Positions 1-6,405 are shown, counted from the stretch's first letter. The stretch is DNA of 6,443 nt from Gammaproteobacteria bacterium (GCA_028817255.1 JAPPQA010000097.1:1-6443); one strand, 5' to 3'. Notes: a model not told the origin generated them from the letters alone. Program-made: numbers and translations.

Positions 1-87
1 GGGGGAGTGTGGGTTTCGCGCAAGCCCTTGCCATAGGGGCCGGGCTTCGGGGAAAATAGCCCCCCGGGCGTCAATCGCAAAGGACTG
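1..87. other. Short leader upstream of the CNNM/CorC gene
   Basis: This is the left edge of the window before the first gene. I see no coding sequence: the reading frame of the downstream gene has a stop (TAG) at 34-36 and no ATG or GTG before position 88. A weak inverted repeat pairs AAGCCC (22-27) with GGGCTT (42-47) across a 14-nt loop. A TTGCCA at 28-33 could be a -35 element, but no well-spaced -10 follows, so no promoter is claimed. AAAGGA at 79-84 is the only ribosome-binding candidate for the gene at 88. Confidence 0.5.
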
Positions 88-1437
88 TTGGACGATATTC
101 CCCTACCGACTCTGGCGGCGGCATTGCTGCTGCTGATCTGCGTTTCTGGCTTCTTCTCCGGTTCGGAGACGGGCATGATGGCCTTGAACCGTTACCGGCT
201 GCGGCACTTGGCGCGCAAGCGTCACCGGGGCGCGATGCGCGCCGCGCGTTTGTTGAAGCGCCCGGAACGGCTGATCGGCCTGATCCTGCTGGGCAATAAC
301 CTGGTCAATATCCTGGCGGCCGCCATTGCCACCGTGATTGGCCTGCGCCTGCTCGGCGACGCGGGGATCGCGCTGGCCACGGGCATGCTGACCGTGGCAA
401 TCCTGATCTTCGCCGAGTTGTTCCCCAAGACCGTGGCCGCCTTGTACCCGGAGCGGGTTGCCTTTCCGGCGTCCTGGGTGCTGGAGCCGCTGTTGCGCTT
501 GACGCGCCCCCTGGTGTGGCTGGTGAACACCATCACCAACGCCCTGATGCGGCTACTGAGCCTGCACCGCCGTCCGGCCGACGCGACCGCCCCCCTGGGC
601 CAGGAGGAGTTGCAGTTCCTGGTGCGTGAGGCGAGCGGCATGATCTCGCACCACCACCGGAGTATGTTGCTGAACATCCTGGAGCTCGAGCAGGTTACGG
701 TGAACGAGATCATGGTGCCGCGCAGCGAGGTGGCGGTGCTGCGCCTCGAGCAGACGCCTGCCGAGATCCAAAGCGCCCTGGGGCGTTGCCGCTATACCCG
801 CCTGCCGGTTTGCCGGGGGTCGCTGGACCAGGTGGTGGGTATTCTGCATAGCCGCCAGCTGCCCCGGCTGTATGCCGAGCCCGAGGAATCCTTGCAGGAA
901 CGACTGGCCGAACTGCTGGAGGAGCCCTATTACATTCCCGAGGGCACTTCCCTGCATGCCCAGTTGGTTCATTTCCAGCAGGGCAGGGAGCGGGTCGGGC
1001 TGGTGGTGGACGAGTACGGGATGGTGCAGGGGCTGGTGACCCTGGAGGATATCCTGGAGGAGATCGTCGGCGAGTTCACTTTTCCCGCCCGGGCGATGGG
1101 CCGGGAACTGCGCCGCCAGAGCGACGGCAGTTGCCTGGTGGACGGCGCGCTCAGCATCCGGGAGCTCAATCGGCGCATGAAGTGGCAGTTGCCGATGGGG
1201 GAAGCGCACACGGTCAACGGTTTGATTCTGGAGCGCCTGGGGAGCATACCCGGGGCAGGCACCAGCCTGCGCATAGGCAGTTACGCCATGGAAATCACGC
1301 AGAGTTCCGCCAACGCGGTCAAGGTCGTCAAGATCGAGGACCTGGGCCGGGGAGAGGACGCGGAGCGGGAGGAGGACGGGAAGGAGGACGGGGAGGGCGA
1401 ACCGGCTACGGAGGGGCCTCCGCCCGCAGCAGACTGA
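88..1437 (+). CDS. CNNM/CorC (HlyC/CorC) family membrane transporter with DUF21, paired CBS and CorC_HlyC domains
   Basis: This 449-residue inner-membrane protein belongs to the UPF0053/CNNM family, close in type to E. coli YfjD (CorB-like), which is linked to Mg2+/Co2+ transport or efflux. The N-terminal DUF21 domain has hydrophobic segments at about residues 6-24, 61-89, 95-117 and 127-157. It carries the family motifs FFSGSETGMMALNRYRLRHL (22-41), GNNLVNI (69-75) and FAELFPKT (108-115). A cytoplasmic CBS pair follows at about 206-330, including VDEYG (307-311) and VTLEDILEEIVGEF (317-330). The CorC_HlyC domain lies at about 345-422. Residues 423-449 form a low-complexity acidic tail. The start is TTG at 88; no other start fits, because an in-frame stop lies at 34 and the next ATG (175) would remove the first membrane segment. 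AAAGGA (79-84) lies only 3 nt upstream, which is unusually close. The 3' end overlaps radA tail to tail. Family assignment is firm; the transported ion and direction are inferred. Confidence 0.94.
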   Translation: MDDIPLPTLAAALLLLICVSGFFSGSETGMMALNRYRLRHLARKRHRGAMRAARLLKRPERLIGLILLGNNLVNILAAAIATVIGLRLLGDAGIALATGMLTVAILIFAELFPKTVAALYPERVAFPASWVLEPLLRLTRPLVWLVNTITNALMRLLSLHRRPADATAPLGQEELQFLVREASGMISHHHRSMLLNILELEQVTVNEIMVPRSEVAVLRLEQTPAEIQSALGRCRYTRLPVCRGSLDQVVGILHSRQLPRLYAEPEESLQERLAELLEEPYYIPEGTSLHAQLVHFQQGRERVGLVVDEYGMVQGLVTLEDILEEIVGEFTFPARAMGRELRRQSDGSCLVDGALSIRELNRRMKWQLPMGEAHTVNGLILERLGSIPGAGTSLRIGSYAMEITQSSANAVKVVKIEDLGRGEDAEREEDGKEDGEGEPATEGPPPAAD

Positions 1438-2785
1438 GCGCCTCCGCAAGGCGGGCGGCGGGTATGGCCGTGATGCCCGGCATTCGGCCTCGCGGCCGGT
1501 TGGCTTCGGGCACGATGGCGCGGCGGAAGCCGTGTTTGACCGCTTCCCGCAGCCGCTCCGGGCCGCCCGGCACCGGGCGGATCTCTCCCGCCAGGCCAAT
1601 CTCTCCGAAGGCCGCGAGGTCGCGGGGCAGTTGCCGCTCCGCCAGGCTGGAGGCGACTGCCAGCAGGATCGGCAGGTCGGCTGCCGTCTCGCCGATACGG
1701 ATGCCGCCGACGACGTTGACGAACACGTCGCGCGAGCCGACGGCGATGCCGCCGTGCCGGTGCAGCACGGCCAGCAGCATGTCCAGCCGGTGCTGGAACA
1801 GCCCCAGGGCCAGACGGCGGGGCGAGGCGGTGTGGCAGTCGTCCACCAGGGCTTGCACCTCGACCAGCAGCGGCCGGTTGCCCTGGCGGGTGATCATGAC
1901 CACGCTGCCCGGAGACTCTCCCGGCGCGCCGGACAGGAACAGCGCCGAGGGGTTGTCCACCGGGCGCAGGCCGCGGTCCGTCATTGCGAAGACTCCCAGT
2001 TCGTTGGCTGCGCCGTAGCGGTTCTTGACCGCCCGCAACAGCCGGTGCCTGCTGCCGCCGTCGCCTTCGAAATACAAGACGGTGTCCACCATGTGTTCCA
2101 GCAGCCGCGGCCCGGCGAGCACGCCTTCTTTGGTCACGTGTCCCACCAGGAATACGGCCATCCCCGCGCGCTTGGCCAGCCGCACGCACTGCCCGGCGCA
2201 CTCGCGCAGTTGGGTCGCGGTGCCGGGGGCGGCGCTGAGGGAGTCGCTGGACAGGGTCTGGATGGAATCTACGATCAGCACGGCGGGGCGCTCCCGGTCG
2301 GCGGCGGCCAGGAGCCGCTCCAGGTCGTTGTCGGCCAGCAGGCGCAGGCCGCCCGGGTTCAGCCCCAGGCGGCGGGCGCGGCTGGCCACCTGGCCGGCCG
2401 ATTCTTCGCCGGTGACGTACAGCGAGGCGACGCCGGCGGCGTCCAGAGCGGCCAGTGCCTGCAACAGCAAGGTGGACTTGCCGATGCCCGGGTCGCCGCC
2501 GATCAGGATCGCCGATCCCGGCACCAATCCGCCGCCCAGAACCCGGTCCAATTCGCCGATGCCGGTGGTTTGGCGCGGCTCCTCCGCCGTTGCCAGATCT
2601 TTCAGGGACAGGATGCGGCCGGCCGCTGCCGCCTGGCGGCGCCCCATCGCGGCGGCAGGGGCGGCAAGCGTCTCCTGCAGCGTATTCCAATTGCCGCAAT
2701 CGGGGCAGCGCCCGGCCCACTGGGACAGCATCGCGCCGCAGTCCCGGCACTCGAATCGCGGCTTAGGAGAGGCCACGTTCGACAA
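1406..2785 (-). CDS. radA: DNA repair protein RadA (Sms), RecA-like branch-migration ATPase
   Basis: RadA is a cytosolic ATPase that acts with RecA to process recombination intermediates by branch migration and helps resolve stalled forks. At 459 residues its length is normal for the family. It has an N-terminal zinc finger (C13, C16, C27, C30), then a RecA-like core with Walker A GGDPGIGKST (96-105) and Walker B VLIVDSIQT (169-177), and the RadA signature as KNRYG (254-258), where KNRFG is usual. A Lon-protease-like C-terminal domain follows at about 350-430, including GEIGLAGEIRPV (394-405). No catalytic serine is expected in this domain. The start shown is TTG at 2785, overlapping the 3' end of alr by 23 nt. 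A GTG three codons in (2776-2774) would place the first cysteine at residue 10, closer to the E. coli spacing. Neither start has a good ribosome-binding site. It is probably the last gene of the dnaB-alr-radA unit; translational coupling to alr is likely but inferred. Confidence 0.97.
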   Translation of the reverse strand: MSNVASPKPRFECRDCGAMLSQWAGRCPDCGNWNTLQETLAAPAAAMGRRQAAAAGRILSLKDLATAEEPRQTTGIGELDRVLGGGLVPGSAILIGGDPGIGKSTLLLQALAALDAAGVASLYVTGEESAGQVASRARRLGLNPGGLRLLADNDLERLLAAADRERPAVLIVDSIQTLSSDSLSAAPGTATQLRECAGQCVRLAKRAGMAVFLVGHVTKEGVLAGPRLLEHMVDTVLYFEGDGGSRHRLLRAVKNRYGAANELGVFAMTDRGLRPVDNPSALFLSGAPGESPGSVVMITRQGNRPLLVEVQALVDDCHTASPRRLALGLFQHRLDMLLAVLHRHGGIAVGSRDVFVNVVGGIRIGETAADLPILLAVASSLAERQLPRDLAAFGEIGLAGEIRPVPGGPERLREAVKHGFRRAIVPEANRPRGRMPGITAIPAARLAEALSLLRAEAPP

Positions 2786-3848
2786 TACGCACCCGGCGCC
2801 CGAGCGAGCACAGGAGCTGGTGAGGGATGGTGTCGGCCCGCGCCGCCACCGTTTCCACCGGCAGCTCTTTGCCCCAGAGGGTTACCGGGTCCCCGATCTT
2901 CGCCCGCGGGCAGGCGCGCAGGTCCACGGCCAGCAGATCCATGGAGGCGGGCGGGATCAGCGCCGCCATTTTTCCGCCGACCAGCACCGGCGTGCCGGCG
3001 GATGCATGGCGGGGATAGCCGTCGCCGTATCCCGCCGCGACGATTCCCACCGGCATGTCGGCGGGGCAGGACCAGTTGCCGCCGTAGCCGACCCGTTCCC
3101 CCGCGCGCATCTGGCGCACGGCGATAAGCCGGGAGCGCAGGCTCATTACGGGCCGCAACCCCGCCGCCGTGCCGTTGCCTTGCGGCAGCGGCGAGGCCCC
3201 GTAAAGGATCAGCCCCGGCCGCAGCCAGTCGGCATGACTCTCGGGCAGCGTCATGAGGGCGGCGGAATTGGCGATGCTGCGTTCTCCCTCCAGCCCGTTT
3301 ACGCACTCGGAGAAGCGTCGCAGTTGCAGCGCGTTTAAGGAGTGCCCCGGGGTGCTGGCCGCGGCCAGGTGCGTCATCAGCCGGACCGGCGGCTTCACCG
3401 AGGCGATGCCGCGCAGCCGCCGCCAGGCATCGGCAACCGCCTCCGGCGCGAATCCCAGGCGGTGCATCCCGCTGTCAATTTTTAGCCAGGCGCGTACCGT
3501 TTGCCGCGGGGAAGCCCGCTCCAGCAGCCGCAACTGAGACTCGTCGTGCACCACTACGCTCAGCTTCAGGGCCGCCGCCTCGCGCAACTCCTCCGCGGCG
3601 GCGCAGCCGGCCAACAGCACCACTTCCTGTTCCCGGCCGCTGCGGCGCAGGGCATGCGCCTCGTCCAGACAGCAGACGCCGAAGGCGTCCGCCAGGGCGA
3701 AGGCGTCCGCGATCCGTTCGATGCCGTGGCCGTACCCGTCTGCCTTCACCACGGCCATGAGGCGCCGCCCGGGCGCCCATTTCCGCACCCGCTCCAGGTT
3801 CCGGCGGGCGGCATTCAAATCTATGATTGCATGGGTCGGCCGGTGCAA
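2763..3848 (-). CDS. alr: Alanine racemase, biosynthetic type
   Basis: This PLP-dependent enzyme interconverts L- and D-alanine in the cytosol and supplies D-Ala for peptidoglycan. At 361 residues its length is normal. The N-terminal TIM barrel carries the PLP lysine K35 in AVVKADGYGHG (32-42), the probably carbamylated K123 and R130 in WLKIDSGMHRLGF (121-133), and R210 in RPGLILYG (210-217). The C-terminal beta domain carries the second catalytic base Y255 in VGYGG (253-257), GYGDGYPR (273-280) and M303-D304. The usual G-R-V-x-M-D block reads P-P-A-S-M-D here, so the conserved arginine is replaced by P300. The start is TTG at 3848: the dnaB stop codon lies in the same frame four codons upstream, so no earlier start is possible. 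GAGGGG at 3862-3857 overlaps that stop with 8-nt spacing. Expression is therefore probably coupled to dnaB. Function as an alanine racemase is well supported; activity of the variant is inferred. Confidence 0.97.
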   Translation of the reverse strand: MHRPTHAIIDLNAARRNLERVRKWAPGRRLMAVVKADGYGHGIERIADAFALADAFGVCCLDEAHALRRSGREQEVVLLAGCAAAEELREAAALKLSVVVHDESQLRLLERASPRQTVRAWLKIDSGMHRLGFAPEAVADAWRRLRGIASVKPPVRLMTHLAAASTPGHSLNALQLRRFSECVNGLEGERSIANSAALMTLPESHADWLRPGLILYGASPLPQGNGTAAGLRPVMSLRSRLIAVRQMRAGERVGYGGNWSCPADMPVGIVAAGYGDGYPRHASAGTPVLVGGKMAALIPPASMDLLAVDLRACPRAKIGDPVTLWGKELPVETVAARADTIPHQLLCSLGRRVRIVERGLS

Positions 3849-3856
3849 CCCCTGGT

Positions 3857-3862
3857 CCCCTC
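3857..3862 (-). promoter_or_regulatory. Ribosome-binding site of alr, overlapping the dnaB stop codon
   Basis: GAGGGG on the minus strand begins within the dnaB TGA and ends 8 nt before the alr TTG. It is the only good Shine-Dalgarno match nearby and supports the TTG at 3848 as the start. Its overlap with the upstream stop suggests that ribosomes ending on dnaB help initiate alr. Confidence 0.7.
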
Positions 3863-5255
3863 AGCCCGCCGGCGCGGGAAAGCGGTCTTCCTTGGCTAAA
3901 TTCTCGAAACAAGTAAAGCGGGCCTGGAAGGCAAGTTTGACCGTGCCGATCGGGCCGTTGCGCTGCTTGCCTACGATGATCTCGGCGGTGCCCCGGTCGG
4001 GGGAGTCTTCATGATACACCTCGTCGCGATAGACGAATGCAATCAGGTCGGCGTCCTGTTCGATGGCCCCGCTCTCGCGCAGGTCGGACATCAATGGCTT
4101 GTGGTCGGTGCGCTGCTCGACGCTTCGGTTCAGCTGGGACAGCGCCACCACCGGGATGTCCAGCTCTTTCGCCAGCGCCTTCAGGGCGTTCGAGATGCCG
4201 GAGAGCTCCGTGGCCCGGTTCTCCACCGAACCGGGGATATGCATCAATTGCAGGTAATCTATCACCACCAAATCCAGCCCCCGCTCCCTGGCCATTCGGC
4301 GGCAACAGCCGCTGAGCGCGGTGGGGGAGAGTGCCGGAGTGTCGTCCACGAAGATGGGGGCCCGCTCCATGAGTTTGATTGCGCAGTCCAGATTCTTCCA
4401 GTCGTCTGGGTGCAGCTGGCCCGTGCGTAATTTTTGCTGGTTGACGTGCGCCAGCGAGGCCAGCATGCGCGTGGCCAGCTGTTGCCCGGACATTTCCATG
4501 CTGAAGATCGCCACCTTGCGCTCCTCCCTGATGGCGGCATGCTCGGCGATGTTCATGGCGAAGGCGGTTTTGCCCATGGAGGGCCGCCCCGCGATCACGA
4601 TCAGGTCGGAGGGCTGCAAGCCGCTGGTGAGCTCGTCGAAATCGTGGAAGCCGGTCGCTATTCCCGTGATGTGGCTGTTCTTGTCCTTCAGCTCGTCAAT
4701 CCGGTCGAGCGCCCCGGCCAACACATTGGCGAGCGTGCGGTAGCTGTCGCGGCCTCGCATCCGGTTGCTGGCGATCTCGAAGATCGAGCGTTCGGCCTGG
4801 TCCACGAGCTGTTCCATGGAGAGCGCGCCGGTCGCATAGGCCGTGGCGGCGATCTGCGTGCCGGACTCGATGAGTTGCCGCCGCACCGAGCAATCCCGCA
4901 GGATCAGGGCATAGTCGCGCGCGTTGGCGGCGCTGGGAGTCCCCTCCGAAAGTTCCGCCAGGTAGGCGTCGCCGCCTATTTTTTCCAGTTCGCCGTGGGC
5001 GCGCAACCACTCCGCCAGGGTGAGGAAATCGGCGGCGCGCGTCTCCGCGCGCAGGGCGGCGATGGCGCGGAACAGCAGGCGGTGACCGGGATGGTAGAAG
5101 TCTTCCTCGCTCAGTAGCTCGACTATCTGGTCCCAGGAGGCGGGGTGCAGCAACACCCCTCCCAGCACCGCCTGTTCGGCGGGTATCGAGTGAGGCGGAA
5201 CCCGCAACGCCCGGGAGGACGGTTCGGAAATCAATTCGCTAGGCGCGGAAGACAT
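3861..5255 (-). CDS. dnaB: Replicative DNA helicase DnaB
   Basis: DnaB is the hexameric 5'-3' helicase that unwinds DNA at the replication fork and interacts with primase and the helicase loader. The protein has 464 residues, full length, with no intein insertion. The N-terminal DnaB_N domain starts at RVPPHSIPAEQAVLGG (18-33) and runs to about 120; a linker to about 185 follows. The RecA-like core has Walker A GRPSMGKT (223-230), FSMEM (251-255) with the catalytic glutamate E254, Walker B VIDYLQLM (331-338), SQLNRSVE (373-380), SDLRESGAIEQDAD (390-403) and KQRNGP (430-435), which holds the likely arginine finger R432. The ATG start is fixed by an in-frame TGA directly before it; GGGG at 5267-5264 is a modest ribosome-binding site 8 nt upstream. 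Upstream lies a repeat-rich spacer separating it from rplI; downstream alr follows after 12 nt in the same frame. I see no clear dedicated promoter. Confidence 0.99.
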   Translation of the reverse strand: MSSAPSELISEPSSRALRVPPHSIPAEQAVLGGVLLHPASWDQIVELLSEEDFYHPGHRLLFRAIAALRAETRAADFLTLAEWLRAHGELEKIGGDAYLAELSEGTPSAANARDYALILRDCSVRRQLIESGTQIAATAYATGALSMEQLVDQAERSIFEIASNRMRGRDSYRTLANVLAGALDRIDELKDKNSHITGIATGFHDFDELTSGLQPSDLIVIAGRPSMGKTAFAMNIAEHAAIREERKVAIFSMEMSGQQLATRMLASLAHVNQQKLRTGQLHPDDWKNLDCAIKLMERAPIFVDDTPALSPTALSGCCRRMARERGLDLVVIDYLQLMHIPGSVENRATELSGISNALKALAKELDIPVVALSQLNRSVEQRTDHKPLMSDLRESGAIEQDADLIAFVYRDEVYHEDSPDRGTAEIIVGKQRNGPIGTVKLAFQARFTCFENLAKEDRFPAPAG

Positions 5256-5287
5256 TCAGCATACCCCGATTCGCCGGAAAGGAGCGC

Positions 5288-5301
5288 GAAGCGCGCGCTT
5301 C
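5288..5301. repeat. 14-bp perfect palindrome upstream of dnaB
   Basis: GAAGCGCGCGCTTC is identical on both strands and ends 33 nt from the dnaB ATG. It could be an operator-like dyad or form a small hairpin in the dnaB leader, but a GC-alternating palindrome may also arise by chance in such GC-rich DNA. Confidence 0.5.
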
Positions 5302-5310
5302 ATATGCTGG

Positions 5311-5330
5311 ATTCCTGCTTTCGCAGGAAT
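5311..5330. repeat. Short intergenic palindromic repeat (ATTCCTGC-loop-GCAGGAAT)
   Basis: Eight perfect base pairs (5311-5318 with 5323-5330) enclose a TTTC loop. The flanking TGG on the left and GG on the right match the layout of a widespread proteobacterial intergenic palindrome of the form GGATTCC...GGAAT, similar to the Neisseria dRS3 type. Its translation gives the tell-tale peptide IPAKAGIQ seen in many misannotated small ORFs. Family assignment is from memory of that pattern. Confidence 0.65.
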
Positions 5331-5383
5331 GGCGAGGTGGGGTGCGGGAATGGCGGGATGGGGTGCGGGAATGGCGGGGTGGG
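5325..5383. repeat. 21-bp tandem repeat, about 2.8 copies
   Basis: Three head-to-tail units begin at 5325, 5346 and 5367; the third is cut short at 5383. Each starts (A/G)GGAATGGCG and the full units end GGGGTGC. The first unit begins inside the right arm of the hairpin at 5311-5330, so the array looks like a slippage expansion of the palindrome's edge. Units 1 and 2 differ at only two positions (1 and 11). Confidence 0.8.
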
Positions 5384-5410
5384 CCGTCGCCGCCACTGCC
5401 CCCGCCCCCC

Positions 5411-5464
5411 TGTCCACCCTGTCCACAAAGTCCACCCTGTCCACAAAGTCCACCCTGTCCACCC
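5411..5464. repeat. 9-bp/18-bp tandem repeat (GTCCAC core every 9 nt, six copies)
   Basis: The core GTCCAC recurs at 5412, 5421, 5430, 5439, 5448 and 5457, exactly every 9 nt. The two middle 18-bp units, TGTCCACAAAGTCCACCC at 5420-5437 and 5438-5455, are identical, and a 9-bp TGTCCACCC flanks them on each side. There are no spacers between units, so it is a simple minisatellite and not a CRISPR array. Confidence 0.9.
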
Positions 5465-5504
5465 CCCGCCAGCCAGGCTCCAACACGCGCCGCACGGGGG
5501 ACGG

Positions 5505-5517
5505 GCCGCCCGGCGGC
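5505..5517. repeat. GC-rich hairpin immediately after the rplI stop
   Basis: GCCGCC and GGCGGC are separated by a single C, beginning 6 nt past the rplI stop codon. As RNA it would form a 5-bp stem with a 3-nt loop. No U-run follows in the direction of rplI transcription, so it is not called a terminator; it might slow RNA decay or mean nothing. Confidence 0.4.
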
Positions 5518-5523
5518 GGACGC

Positions 5524-6075
5524 TCATGACGGTTCCGGCGGCGTCTCGTTTTCCGGTGCCTGCGCCTGCTTTTCCTTTTCCGGCGTCTCCTCTTCCTCCG
5601 GGGCCTCGCTGCCCCGCGGGGGCTCCGAAGACTCCGAGACGACTACCACCCGTACCGGTACGCGCAGGTCGGGATGCAACAGCACCTTTATCTGGTGCTC
5701 TCCCTGCGTGGAGATATGCCCTTCCGGCATTTGCACCTCGCTGCGGGCCAGCTCGATCCCCGCCTGCGTCGCCGCCTCCGCGATCTCGGCCGGCCCTACC
5801 GAACCATGCAGTTTCCCTTCGAGTCCGCTGCGCGCATGGACCGTGATGGCGACCTGCGCCAGCGCGGCCTCCCGTTCCCGCGCGGCGGCGAGGGCCGTTG
5901 CCTGCTCTTTGGCGAGGCGCTCGCGTTCGCGTTCGACCTGGGCCAGGTTTTCCTGCGTGGCGGGTACCGCCTTCCCTTTGGGGAACAGGTAATTGCGCGC
6001 ATATCCAGGGCGCACCCGCACCTCGTCGCCGATATCTCCCAGCCGGTAAATCTTCTCGCGCAGAATGACTTGCAA
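5524..6075 (-). CDS. rplI: 50S ribosomal protein L9 with acidic C-terminal extension
   Basis: L9 binds 23S rRNA near the base of the L1 stalk and helps maintain reading frame. The N-terminal domain matches the family (MQVILREKIYRLGDIGDEVR at 1-20, then PGYARNYL at 23-30 and GKAVPAT at 34-40), followed by the long connecting helix (about 41-75) and the C-terminal domain with GLEGKLHGSVG (84-94) and GEHQIKV (135-141 region). The core ends near residue 147, about where the 149-residue E. coli protein ends. About 36 further residues follow, with 12 Glu and 8 Pro, no Asp and only three basic residues. The start is TTG at 6075, fixed by the family's MQVIL N-terminus and by AAAGGG seven nucleotides upstream. 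rpsF and rpsR, usually next to rplI, are absent from the upstream 368 nt; tRNA-fMet lies 91 nt upstream instead. Identity is certain; the tail's role is unknown. Confidence 0.98.
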   Translation of the reverse strand: MQVILREKIYRLGDIGDEVRVRPGYARNYLFPKGKAVPATQENLAQVERERERLAKEQATALAAAREREAALAQVAITVHARSGLEGKLHGSVGPAEIAEAATQAGIELARSEVQMPEGHISTQGEHQIKVLLHPDLRVPVRVVVVSESSEPPRGSEAPEEEETPEKEKQAQAPENETPPEPS

Positions 6076-6082
6076 TGCCGTG

Positions 6083-6088
6083 CCCTTT
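6083..6088 (-). promoter_or_regulatory. Ribosome-binding site of rplI
   Basis: AAAGGG on the minus strand is separated by 7 nt from the TTG at 6075. It decides the start codon together with the conserved MQVIL N-terminus. Confidence 0.75.
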
Positions 6089-6166
6089 CTCTTTCGGGTC
6101 CTTTCCGGGCCCGAGCCGTGCCCTCCTGGCGCGGGTTGTCCCTTGCCGCGGGAGAGTCTCGGAAGC

Positions 6167-6243
<77 letters not shown>

Positions 6244-6248
6244 CCCGT

Positions 6249-6278
6249 ATTCTACTCCAGGCCGCCGACGCCGTGCAA
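6249..6278 (-). promoter_or_regulatory. Probable sigma70-type promoter of tRNA-fMet
   Basis: A near-consensus -10, TAGAAT (6254-6249), lies 5 nt before the tRNA 5' end, with a weak -35, TTGCAC (6278-6273), 18 nt upstream of it. A GC-rich stretch follows the -10, as in stringently controlled stable-RNA promoters. The geometry is tight: transcription would begin at or just before the mature 5' end. The dyad CGTGC-AACG-GCACG (6272-6285) overlaps the -35. Confidence 0.45.
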
Positions 6279-6359
6279 CGGCACGTATGGGGCCGCCTAG
6301 CCGTTACGCAATCGAGGGGAAAAGGCTCCCACCGCCGCCCAGCCTACCCCGCTATTCCC

Positions 6360-6380
6360 GCCCCTGTTCAAGCCAGGGGC
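6360..6380. repeat. Inverted repeat GCCCCTG / CAGGGGC
   Basis: Seven perfect base pairs (6360-6366 with 6374-6380) enclose a 7-nt loop. It is preceded by ATTCCC, as in common proteobacterial intergenic palindromes. No T-run adjoins it on either strand. Confidence 0.55.
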
Positions 6381-6405
6381 AAGCCTGCGCCTCATTCTTC
6401 CCATC

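Larger units (their letters stand above)
5256..5523. other. Repeat-rich rplI–dnaB spacer (268 nt)
   Basis: No credible gene lies here. From the dnaB side it holds a 14-bp palindrome (5288-5301), a hairpin (5311-5330), a 21-bp tandem repeat (5325-5383), a C-rich stretch, a 9/18-bp tandem repeat (5411-5464) and a GC hairpin (5505-5517) just after the rplI stop. The hairpin after rplI has no T-run, so an intrinsic terminator is not supported. I find no convincing promoter for dnaB. All tandem units are multiples of 3, which keeps spurious reading frames open across the spacer. Confidence 0.8.

Noticed and set aside
1409..1422. Hairpin CGGAG-GGGC-CTCCG at the radA/CNNM gene ends as a bidirectional terminator
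   Set aside because: It is only 5 bp, lies within both coding regions and has no T-run on either side.
1281..2750. 489-aa minus-strand ORF in an alternative frame of radA
   Set aside because: Its Arg/Gly/Pro-rich content is typical of a shifted frame in GC-rich DNA, while radA in the other frame has every family motif.
1532..3127. 531-aa plus-strand ORF opposite radA and alr
   Set aside because: It is a GC-driven shadow of two well-identified genes, with low-complexity composition and no recognisable motif.
4434..5117. 227-aa plus-strand ORF opposite dnaB
   Set aside because: It is a shadow of a strongly conserved gene and has no family signature of its own.
5419..5446. DnaA-box-like sites (CTGTCCACA, twice) beside dnaB
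   Set aside because: They differ from the TTWTNCACA consensus at positions 1 and 3 and are explained by the tandem repeat; no AT-rich unwinding region is nearby.
5411..5464. Possible CRISPR array
   Set aside because: The units abut with no unique spacers and no cas genes are present.
5256..5495. 79-aa minus-strand ORF with VDRVDF and HPAIPAP repeats, and a 75-aa ORF in another frame (5300-5527)
   Set aside because: Both are translations of the tandem repeats and palindrome; the repeat units are multiples of 3, so frames stay open. The peptides IPAKAGIQ and FLRKQESS are known marks of translated intergenic repeats.
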